Shown: one piece after another, positions 1 through 10,600 of the stretch
Layout of the letters: each line of letters begins with the position of its first letter
Position numbering within the stretch: the stretch's first letter is position 1
Assembly: GCA_030836365.1 (NCBI GenBank)
Contig: JAURQB010000135.1
Span: 1 to 13,920 of the forward strand
Length of the DNA stretch: 13,920 bases
Source: Bdellovibrionota bacterium
Lineage (GTDB): Bacteria > Bdellovibrionota > Bacteriovoracia > Bacteriovoracales > Bacteriovoracaceae
Reading direction: 5' to 3'
Made by a program: the position numbers and the translations under genes
The notes under the pieces: generated by a model
Seen by the model: only the letters and a program-made list of their open reading frames with translations
Told to the model about the DNA's origin: nothing
The model's database searches: none

Positions 1-410
1 CTATTTTGGCAAACAACCATGAGGCTCACACCATCAATACAATTCGTGACATTCCATGGAAATTCACAGGCCATGCTGGAGACCTTTTTCAAAAGAAACC
101 AGTTACATTTGAAATTAACGAGTTGATTTCGTCACACACAGAGGTCACTAGTTTCGGCGAGATTATCAAAAACAAGGTTAAAGGTAAAATTCTTGTTGGC
201 AACAAACGCCAAATTTCAATCACTAATATCAATATAATGAAATTCTCTAAAACGAATAATAATTACTCTTTAATCGTCAAAACGAGTGATGAATTTGTCC
301 AATCATTAATTTTAGGTCTTAGATATGACCTCATCAGTGACTTTTTTAGCCTCTATGAAGAGAACCATCGAGGAATGAGACCTGAATTGAAGCTTCAGGG
401 AAAGCACTAA
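1..410 (+). CDS. Unidentified protein, C-terminal part (5' end beyond left edge or TTG start at 6)
   Basis: The product is not recognised. The frame is open from the left edge to a TAA at 408-410. A TTG at 6-8 could be a start giving 134 residues, but no ribosome binding site can be assessed and the frame continues upstream, so this is more likely the end of a longer gene. The visible protein is soluble, with no signal peptide or membrane segment. It is rich in short alternating hydrophobic stretches (around residues 60-90, KGKILVGNKRQISITNINI) followed by a probable helix (about 98-120) and a basic tail ending in GKH. It converges on the MFS gene, and the two stop codons overlap by two bases (408-409), so the two mRNAs must overlap at their 3' ends. 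Coding is supported by the clean frame, the tight abutment and a codon use similar to the neighbours. I assign no function. Confidence 0.7.
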   Translation, partial: ILANNHEAHTINTIRDIPWKFTGHAGDLFQKKPVTFEINELISSHTEVTSFGEIIKNKVKGKILVGNKRQISITNINIMKFSKTNNNYSLIVKTSDEFVQSLILGLRYDLISDFFSLYEENHRGMRPELKLQGKH

Positions 411-1597
411 GGATAACGCTCAATTTTTATTTTGGAAGAAATGCCTAAAACGATGATGATAAGTGCGGCATAGATAAAACCGATCCGATCAAAGTGAACA
501 AGAGATTGTGATTCGTTGACGGTTGTCACCACCAGGCCTGCCAGAAAGGCAAATTGAGCAGACCCAAGACAGCGCATCGAATTGAGGATGCCATTAAATG
601 GACGATTATCTTTTTTGTTGGGAAGCAATGATGCGATCGCCATAGCGGGAACCATCATGCCACTCATCAGCGCCATCATTAAACTTCCCAATACCAAGAA
701 ATAAAGAGTTGAGCTCGTTGAAGCGTGCGTAAAAATCATTACTGGAATAATGCTTAAAGTGGCAACAATGGCGAGCACTTTTCTAGCGCCCATTCGGTCA
801 CAAAGAGCGCCAACAAAACGCAAGAAAATAACCGTTAAAATGCCCCCACAAAAATACATGTGCTTCAAGTTATCCACATCAATATTCATATTCCTTACCG
901 CATAAGGACTTAAAAGCGGCACGACAATAAATATCGCACCTGATATAAAAAATAATAAGAAATGACCTTTAAGATATTCCGTATTCAAAAAAGCGTTTTT
1001 AAAATCCATTATTAATTCAAAGTTAAGTTGCGTCTTATCCCTCATTTTATCGGGGGGCAAAATAAAAATGCTCACAATTAAAACGAGAAGAAACACCACA
1101 GCTAGCGCATAAAACGTTGACTGAAATCCATAGTGATCACTTAAAAATAGCCCCGTGGGAATACCCAAAACACTAGCGAGAGAAAACCCCGACATAATAT
1201 ATCCTAGTGCTTTTCCGCGTTTCTTTTCCGGAATTGCGTCCGCGACGATCGCAAAAATTAATGGGTTTAAAACACCTGAAAAAAAACCCGCCATCGTACG
1301 AACAACAATAAGCTCTTTAGCGGATTCAACTCGTCCCGTAAGAAAAGAGCAAACGCCAAGGAGAATTAAAGCACTACTTAAGAGAATTTTTCGACGAAAC
1401 AAATTTCCAAACAAACTAAACAGAAGGCTCGAAAATCCGGCCATTAAAGTATAGCTACTTATGGCCACTGAAAACTCGATGGCGCTCATCTGAAGCTCAT
1501 TCATCAAAATAGGCCCAAGCGGCATCATCACCACAAAATCCACTTGAAAAATAAAATTAATTGCGGTTAAGGTAAAAATAAGTAGCGGCAGATTCAT
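407..1597 (-). CDS. MFS transporter (DHA1-like, probable drug/metabolite:H+ antiporter)
   Basis: This is an inner-membrane secondary transporter of the major facilitator superfamily, 396 residues from the ATG, the usual length for a 12-helix member. About twelve hydrophobic segments can be seen, split 6+6 by a loop near residues 182-210. Helix 1 carries the family-typical sequence DFVVMMPLGP. The helix 2-3 loop has a degenerate motif A (GNLFRRK, about 64-70), and the second half has a clearer copy (GALCDRMGARK, about 263-273). Helix 4 holds motif B-like VVRTMAGFFSG with the Arg near 100, a residue tied to proton coupling in DHA1 antiporters. Helix 5 has the Gly/Pro-rich stretch SVLGIPTG, like motif C. 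The substrate cannot be told from sequence. The ATG at 1595-1597 lies 11 bases after the lipoprotein stop with only a weak Shine-Dalgarno (AAGTGA), so translation is probably coupled to the giant gene. A TTG one codon earlier (1598-1600) is a less likely start. Confidence 0.94.
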   Translation of the reverse strand: MNLPLLIFTLTAINFIFQVDFVVMMPLGPILMNELQMSAIEFSVAISSYTLMAGFSSLLFSLFGNLFRRKILLSSALILLGVCSFLTGRVESAKELIVVRTMAGFFSGVLNPLIFAIVADAIPEKKRGKALGYIMSGFSLASVLGIPTGLFLSDHYGFQSTFYALAVVFLLVLIVSIFILPPDKMRDKTQLNFELIMDFKNAFLNTEYLKGHFLLFFISGAIFIVVPLLSPYAVRNMNIDVDNLKHMYFCGGILTVIFLRFVGALCDRMGARKVLAIVATLSIIPVMIFTHASTSSTLYFLVLGSLMMALMSGMMVPAMAIASLLPNKKDNRPFNGILNSMRCLGSAQFAFLAGLVVTTVNESQSLVHFDRIGFIYAALIIIVLGISSKIKIERYP

Positions 1598-1608
1598 CAA
1601 AAAATCAC

Positions 1609-4600
1609 TTATTCACAATTCACGATGGTAAAATCAGCGCCAGCATTGGCACACTCTACCGCAGGAAGAGTCGTGAAATCACTGTCAATGCCACCCGGAC
1701 AAGTCACAACAACTTGATCTGTAAAATAAAAACCATCTGGTTCTGTCATATGCTCTTTGGGAACAATATCAAAAATTTGATCCCCTGGAATCGAGCAGCG
1801 TTTTCCAAGTCCTGATTTCTTTTTTAAATAACTAGAAACAACGAGCTCCTCTTGTTCATTTAATAAGGTATCAAAATAAATGACGTGCTTAATAGCTCCT
1901 TGAAACGCATTGTATGCATAATTATCCCTATCTCCTCCAATGTATGTACTAAAAACAGATGAATGAGGCATGTAATAGGGATCGACAGAAACAGTGGAGT
2001 TTACAACTTGATCGAGCCTCGTTTCCGAACCAAATAATTTAATGTTTAACGCTGATAGTTTCTCCGTTTCCGCCCCATCAAATGAGGTTATATGAAATTT
2101 ATCCGCTCCATCATAAAACTCACTCGCATTTGCATTATAATTAAAATAATTATTATATGTAGACGCTACATGTACTTCATTGGTTGTTGAATTTAATTTA
2201 AAATATCCGTCACAACCTGTTGCTCGATCGCAGGCCAGAACATTTAAGGAGCGAACGGTTCTTTCTTCTGGCCGATAAACAAAAAAGCGCATAAACTCCG
2301 TTGATCCAGTCAAACCATCAAATTCTTCACTCCAAAGTCTCTCATCAGTTGCTGTTGAAACTTGGTTACCTGAAAAATAAAGCTCTTTATTTCCTTTAGC
2401 GTCAGTCTGATAAAGAGGCCCATTATCTCCCTTACGAATCAATTCAAAACGCTCACCATTTTTATTAACACTTGACTTCCAAGAAGTAACTTTATTATCC
2501 GTATCGACAATTACATTATCTTCAGCGTCGAGGGCCAAAACAGATTTATTTGCAATAATATTTTTCGCGTAATCGTCATTCGTTATTCCTGTCTCAGGAA
2601 AACAACCATGAAAAAGAAAATCTTCATTGTCTGTACATTGAACAGTAATACCTGATATTTCAGAGAAGCTTTGATAACCAGACGCGCAGGTGATTTCACA
2701 TTCATCGGTGGTAAGGTTTTCTCTTGATGTATCACATTTTGCTACATTGTAACCGGTTGTGCTTGCAGGCAAGGAGCAGGATTTAACTAATCCGTATTTT
2801 TTATTTAAATAGCTGGAGATGGCTTTTGATTGCGCATCATTAATATTTTGATCAAAGAAACCAAACTCACCATAATATCCTTGATAACCACCACCATACA
2901 AGTTTCGGTCATAAGTAGAACTGAAAACATTATCTTGCCTATTACCAAGTTTAACATTATCGATGGCAGCACTAAGCTCAATGAAGGCATAGACAGGATC
3001 CAGATAATCCGTTTGACCATTTAGATTGATTGAGTGACTTCCAGGGCTGGAGTAAACTTGGGCAATAACATTGATCGGTTGATCATTAATAAATGATTCA
3101 TCGTAGCTTTGATCGCTGTAAATACTATTAATCATTCCATTGTCTCGATATACTCTATTATATATTCTCCATTGTTTATTACTTGCTATCTGTAAATAAT
3201 TATAGGAGTAGCGATTGTTAACAAATTCCCCATATGTATAAAGGGTGCCTAAATTGCCCGATAAATTAGTAAGAGGGTGAATACTACTAATCATTGTAAT
3301 ACCTTTGCCGGGCTTAATTTCATTAAAACCAGTCACCTCCAAAACATCATTAACACTAGTACTTGACTCACTAAAATTAATCATGTTTTTTCCTAAGTGA
3401 CTTTCTAGCTTAGGAGAAGTGCTTAAATCCATTGGATTCATTTCCGGATTCGTTCCTGGGCGGTGATATTTTGAACTTATTTTTTTTATTCTTCCATCGC
3501 TTTCAGTCGTTACTGTAGCTGCATCATCAGGATCAAAATAGAAGATTGCATTTTCTTTGATAATCCTTAGCGCTAATTGCTCCGTTGTAGGGTCATCAAT
3601 ATCGGGGTCATCACCATCGCCTTGATTTAATGGATAGCAACCAAGCAGTTCAAACTCGCCTCCATTAGAATCACAACGAAGCCTAAAAGGATGCAAATTT
3701 TCATTGTCTGTGTACCCAGTTGCACAAGTTGTTTCGGCTTCACATTGAGAAGCGGTTTTAAGTGTTGAGTTATCACAAGTTGTTGAGTAACCAGTTGTAT
3801 CAGCGGGCATGGTGCATTTGGGCGTTAATTCTTTGCCATACATTTCTGCGTAATAATTATGCAAAACTTCAATTTGCTCGGCCGTTAATTCTTCATTAAA
3901 GAAAATGACTTGAGCGATTTCTCCTGGAAAAGGTGTACTGTATAAATTCCCTGATACAGCGTGAGAACCACCAATTGATAATGCTGAAGGCTCATCAATT
4001 TGATTTCTTTCTTCATCAGGTAAGGTAAAAAACTGAACTTTTTCCGTATCAAGATACATTTTATACTCATTAATTAAAGGAGAATTTTCCCCATTATAAA
4101 TTCCCACGTAAGAATGAAAATTATTGAGGTAACTACTGGGGTAATTTGCGGAAAATGTCTTATTTAATGCTGCAGTTCCATAATGATAGGTTTTAATTCC
4201 CTTAGAGGGCAGATCATGCATCCCAATTCCACCAATTGAATCGCTAAAAACCATTGGATGGCGATAACTATACGTTGAGTTAAATTTATAAAAAATAAAT
4301 GATGAATATTTTGTCTGGTTTAAGTCATCAAAAACTTTCCAATGATTTTTAGCTGAATCAACTGAATTCCCATCACTTGAGACTAAAAAAGTATTGGGAG
4401 CATCACTTGCATTTATATATCCATCTTCATTCGTATCTTCAGTTCTATCAAAATTAAACGTTCGTTTACCAACTTCTCCGCCAAAAGGAATCCATGTAGA
4501 TGTTCCAGCATAAACGGGGGTAAAGAAATGCTCTTTATTAAATTTATTATTTTGCCCAGTAGAGAACACTTCACCTTGATCGTAATCAATTTTGCCCTCA

Positions 4601-7600
4601 TTTCCGACTTCATCATAGGCATGATTTGCATCCACGTGAATGATACTTCGATCTTGAATAAACCGCTCGGCGCGAAGTGTTGTTGTACTTGCAGGCGAAT
4701 CGTAACAACCAGTTAAACGGTAATTTTGAGTTTCTTTAAGCCAAACAAGTTGCGGAGGATTAATCGAATCAGCGTAGTAACTTGCCGCGCAAGAAAGATC
4801 ACAATTGCTTGAATCTGTCACCGAATTACTTGTGCAACCGGAACCAGATAAAACGTAATTAGATGAATCAATAATTGGGTAGTTCGTTAAGGACAATGGA
4901 CTAGCGTCTGGTTTGGTGATTTTAATTTCATCAAAATTTCTGTAGGTATAGTTTTTAGGGTACACAATCTCCCAGCCTAATTTTATTTTTTCGACGGGTA
5001 GATTTTCAATTCCTAAGTCAACACTACTACCTTCAATAAGTTTAGTGGCATCATTTGGATCACTTGCCCGAAGAACAAAACTTCCATCACTATTTATAAT
5101 TAACTTTATAAGGCAGTTGTAATTACATATTGTATTAGTATTAAGGATACGTGGATTAATATTATTTAACTTAGGGTACAAACTGCTAAATTGAATAAAG
5201 TTAAACGCATTTTCACCATATATATTTAATTTTAAATTATAATGAAGACTACTAGTCTCAAGCCAATTCGAAAGGAACTCGACCTCTAGAGGAAAAGTAA
5301 ATTGTTGCTTCGTTTTAACCTCAATATAATCATATAAGTATGATCCATTAACCGCTGAGTCCAACCAAACTGGATTAAACATATTATTTATAAAGTTACC
5401 ATTTTCAATATTGAGTGCAATCAAATCTGGTTTGTTCGTATTTACGTCAAACTTTTGATTAAAAGAGGCAGCATCGTTAAATGGCTCATAAAACTCAGTC
5501 GGCGCATTTTCTGGGGTTGTACAACCTTGAAAAATAAACTCGCTACCAAATGCGGAGCAAAAAACACCAGGATTAAATCCATCAGTGACATAACCAGAAT
5601 CACAACTGATTTCACAACTTGAATCACTATAGAGATTATCACTATTATCGCCAGCACAGTTAACAATATATCCATCAGGAATTGTTTCTGGCATTGTACA
5701 AAGAAGATCTAATGTGTCTCTAACTTTAAGCACGCTAAAAAAAGTTGCGGGTTTAAACGTTGGAATTGTGGGCAACTTAGCGCATTCAGGAACATCGAAT
5801 AAATCAATTCCGCTACCAGAAAAAGAAAAAATTGTGTACGGATCAAAAGCCGTTGCGGAATAATTTGTCACCTGAATACCGCGATCTCGATCACTATCAT
5901 AGCTACCTTGAATATATGTATAACCTGGAGGAGTTGGAGATAAATAATCATCTACTTCTCCGCCCTCAAATCCTGGCCCATTTAAAGGAACTCCTATTTC
6001 TTCATCACTACACACGCGATCATCCGAATGAGTTGCTCCTTGCATGGCGTAGCTCATTTCGATACCATCAAACTTTTTTCCCCATTGCCCAATTTCAAAA
6101 CCACTGGTTTTAATTTCGGCGTCTGTATTTACATTCTCCCCGAGGTTTTGAACGTATAAACCGTATTGGTTTAAATCATTGGCAAGTACATCAAAGTAAA
6201 GTGTAGAATCATTATTTGCTCGAATAAATAAACTCGCCACCTCATCTAGGTTGCCTTGATTTTTCGCGTATCCTAGCGTTTTTATCAAATCCATTTGCTT
6301 AACTGTTTGCCCTTGCGTGTTGGTTGAAACGTCACAAAAAACCATGACATTTTCTGTCGTCTGATTATTATTGCCACGAAGATCAATTTCATAAAAACCA
6401 GACGTGCTTACTTCGCTACTTTGGCAGGAACTTAAGGCAGGTGGATTTTGAAGATTTTCTTCACTCACGCAACCGCTTAAATTAAAATTACCTACTTTAT
6501 TTCCATTTGGAGGATTGCAGGTGGCAACCGGAGGAATTTCCGCAATTGAGCTATATCCACTTGCGCATTGAACGCTGCATTCCGAAATTGTTAGGGGATT
6601 TTCGGCACTTGCAGGACATGCAGAAACATCGTAACCGGTTGTCACTGATGGCAATTCACAGCGTGAAATAATTGGCATCCAAGAACAGCGAACGGCTTTA
6701 AATCCTCCTGTATAGGCATAATCTACATTGTTAAACGCATAACTATTCCATTTACTGTCTTTAAATTTAATACTTAAATTTTTTGGTGCCATAACGCCAG
6801 AAGAGTCTAGATAAATAACTTTTTGGGCGTCACTAGGCCATTGACTAGAATTTCCAAATAACCCAGAAGCTTTTAATTTCTCCCAAGCGCGAAACTCCAT
6901 CCCCACGGCCGTATCTTCGGGAACACCACTAAAGCCGATAAAAGGATTAAGCCCACAATGAAAGTTCTCCCCTTTTTCGTGAAAAGTAGCACCACTCTTA
7001 AAGGCGCTCTCCTGTAGGCCTTGAGCATCTTTTGAAATACTGTAAAAGTTATTAAAGTTCGCCGTTGCATTAAGTTTTGTTTGTAATGCGCTGTCGTGAC
7101 ATATTCCATTACTTAAAAGAGCAGTTCTTGCCACGGAGTGAGATGATGGCTGAAGACTGACAATTTCTCTTACTCCACTAATTCCATCAATCGGATCAGA
7201 TGCGTAGCAAGTGGAGCCTATTTTCTCCCAATGCTTTCTCAGCATCACATAGTTTTGAGAATCAACATCTAATTGGGTGGATTGAAAATTAGTACCAGAA
7301 GGACAAGCTGATGGTGCTTCTTGTAACTGCTCAAAAAATGTAAGGGAATCGTTCACCCCTGCATTTTGAAAGACAGTCAGCAATTGAGACATGGAGGCGA
7401 TATGAGAATAGGCCGTTAACGAAGACGCGGCGATATCTTGACACTCAAGACCAATACGCTCAATTTGCATATCTGTCGTTTCATAAACTCCTGTTACAGG
7501 ATTTCGCCAATCATCATAGCTAAGCTGATACCTTACTTTTACCTCTTGAAACTCTTGGTCGATACAAAAACCATCTGTTTCTAAAAGGTAAGATCCTGCA

Positions 7601-10600
7601 ATCGGCACCATGCCGGTTGGGCAAAAAGACGGCTTATCGTTTTTTAAAATAGAAAAACTAATTTTATCGCTATCCGTTATTCGCCAGCTATTATTTTCAA
7701 ATTCTAGCCGAGCAAAACCTCCCGTTTGCGTAAGGACAAGTTGATCGTGTTCGCCTTCAATTAAGGGCGCGTTATAGACACTTTCAATTCCATAACTTGG
7801 ATAAATAAATACAGGGCCTGCATCACTTTTAATGGTGACATTAAATCCATTTTTAATGGTTTTAGGATCCGGCAAACTGAAAATAGAATACCCGCTAATA
7901 AAAATATCATTATTATTGGTGCTATCAATTGCATATTTCGATTGATAAATTCCATTCGTCTCATTTACTTGGTTCGCCTTTATATTGTCTTCATAGAGTT
8001 TTGTATTAACAGTTCCGCCACCTGTGTCTATTTTCTGCTCAAGCTTTTTGAGTCCAACGAGAAGAGAATCGGTGTCCGCGACTTCGGTGGATCCAACGGT
8101 TGTGCTCTCATAACCGGAAAGAAGTGTTCCATAGACAGATTCACTATCGTAAAAATTAAAATCCGTTCCACTGAGAACCACATCATCAAAAGTTAATTCT
8201 CTATACGCTCGATTATTAATTCCAGAGGAGACTAAAAATTTTGAATCACTTGTGTTTGAAGGATCAACTGGCGCAATATCACTGGCGCGCTCTTTACTAT
8301 CTGTCGTGTTTACATAGTTTTCATAGGATGATTGGGCTTCAGAAAGATTGATTCCATCAACGCTTCCGGCATTTGAGATGGCCTGATATTGAAGGTTTCC
8401 GGCACTCCCCAACGTTTGAATCGTTCCGTTCGTTTTTAAGTATTCAGTTGATGGAAATGTATTAGGATCAATCCGATTAAATGGCAGTTTTGAATTTTCA
8501 TCGGTGCCAGGTTGATAGTTACTTCGATTAAGTGCATCCTCAGGAATATCTGCCCCTGAAATAGTGGCGGCACCAGACTCATCTACTGCGGCTTCCCAAC
8601 GTGCGCCATTCCACTTTAAAACACTTCCAACAGCAGGAATACCACTAACATCACTTAAGTCACCTATACGACTTTCACTCATCTCGATTTCTGAGAGAGT
8701 ATAATCATTCGGAGTGGGATTAAAAACTCCTGCGCCATCATCTGCTCCCACACTAAAAGAAGTAACTGGTGATGCGTTGGTGATTTTTTTCCAAACGCCA
8801 CCGATTGACATGACCCAATCACCTTTATTAAGTGTTAGGGCACCATTACCAAAATCAATTGAAACATTTGGAGTCGTATCAGAAATAATATAATAATCAC
8901 CCTGGCGCGGTGACGAAGAAATAGTGTCTCCACTGCTAAACGTGCCAATAAAGCGAATAGAGCTCGTGTGTTTTTTTAACTCCCAACCATTTTCACCAAA
9001 ATAAAAATGATCTCCCACATTTGCTCCATTTAAACTCAAATGCCTGGGTTCTATCGAGCCATCACTTATATCCTCGCTTGTCACATCAACGCCTGTAGCG
9101 AACCGATTTTCAACATCAAAAATTAGTTTTTCCATTAACAAACTAAACGAAGATGAAGTTGTCACCTCTGTATTTTCCGTGATGGGGTTTGCTTGATCAT
9201 CAACGCCGTCAAAAATGGTTGCGGAAAGACTTGTATCCATCACCCGTTGATCGGTAAAAAATAAACTGCCGCTATCTTCAGTAATACGGTCTGCGTCTCT
9301 AGAAACGAAACTAAGATCAGCGGCCAAAAAATTGCTTCCTGAAACTGGCGCACTCAACGCATTCATCTTAGATTGAAGGTTTGATTTCAAACTCGTGAGC
9401 TTCGTCACAAACGTATCGTCAAAAACGACTTTATCCATCCCGTTACTGACTTCACTTACGTTAATAAAACTGCCCCTATTAAAAGTAAGAGCGCCCGTCA
9501 ATGATTGAGGTGTCGATTTATTTAGTTTTGTCGCTAACTGAGATGAAAAATTATTTATCTTTCCGATCTCAATATCAGCGCTCGGAGAAAATTTAATATC
9601 CACGAGGCCAGAGAGCTCAGTGCCCGTTAAGGCGGCATTAGAGACGTTATCTAAACTTACTTGCCACTGCGTTCCACTCCAGCGAAGCACACAACATCTG
9701 GAATCACTTGTTGGCGTCCCTGTCACATCAGCAATATCACTTAAGCGTGAAACCGTCGCCGCATCACTTGGGCCATCACCCTCAGTGTTTTGATTTTTAC
9801 TAATTTCATAAGGCTTAACCACCACTTGTTGCCAATCATATTGATTCGCACCGGCCTCAATAATGTTTTTATTGCCAAAAATAGAAACTACTTTTCCGCG
9901 GTAATCAATTTTTCTCCACTGAGAACCATCCCAAACAATCCAATCCCCACTATTAAACTGATGGGCCTCTTCGCTAAGCAGACCTGTCGCCACTCCACTT
10001 GTACTCATCACAAAAAAATCGCCCGAGCTTCTTGAGGTTGATTGAGCAATGACAGTATTCACCGCCGCTTCCTCACTTGGATTTAATTCACCTAAGAAGT
10101 TAAACCCACTGACATTTATTATCGTCCATTGCTTCGGTGTTAGTGTGGCATCTAAATAAAGAAAGCCATTAACAATGTTACCTTGTCCATCACGAGGAAT
10201 TTTCAACTTATCAAAGGTAATTGATTTATCAACTAATTCAGGCCTCAGTGTTTGAGAGAGAAAATTAGTGATTTTTGTCCCCAGTTTTCTAAACGCTGCT
10301 TGTAGCGTATCACCGCTTTCAATATCACCATCCATATTTTGTAAGGTGCTCGATGCAATGGCCTTCTGAGTTTTAACTTCGTCAAAATAATAAGTGGAGG
10401 CACCTTCTAAAAGTTCCGGAATATTTTCTGTTGTCAGCTCTCGCCAGGTAAGCGCTCCCTCTGCGTCTGTGCTCAAAAAGTACTTTTTATTTTCCTCAAG
10501 CGACGACGTATCCACAGAGCTTTTGAGTAATTTAATTCCCAAATCCATCTCGTCGACATGACTGCGCATCGAGGTTAAAGAAAACAGTCCGCTCGTGGTG

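Noticed and set aside
400..460. Bidirectional terminator between the + gene and the MFS gene
   Set aside because: No stable inverted repeat with a flanking T run can be found; the T-rich stretch near 425-432 lacks a hairpin.
1155..1454. 99-codon open frame on the + strand inside the MFS gene
   Set aside because: It is antisense to helices 2-5 of a well-supported transporter, is rich in Arg/Lys/Pro as shadow frames often are, and has no family resemblance.
1612..6660. Cysteine-rich repeats read as EGF-like domains
   Set aside because: The spacing (about 60 residues, C-x-x-P start, C-x-x-GY in the middle, single Cys at the end) fits sushi/CCP much better than the compact 30-40-residue EGF pattern.
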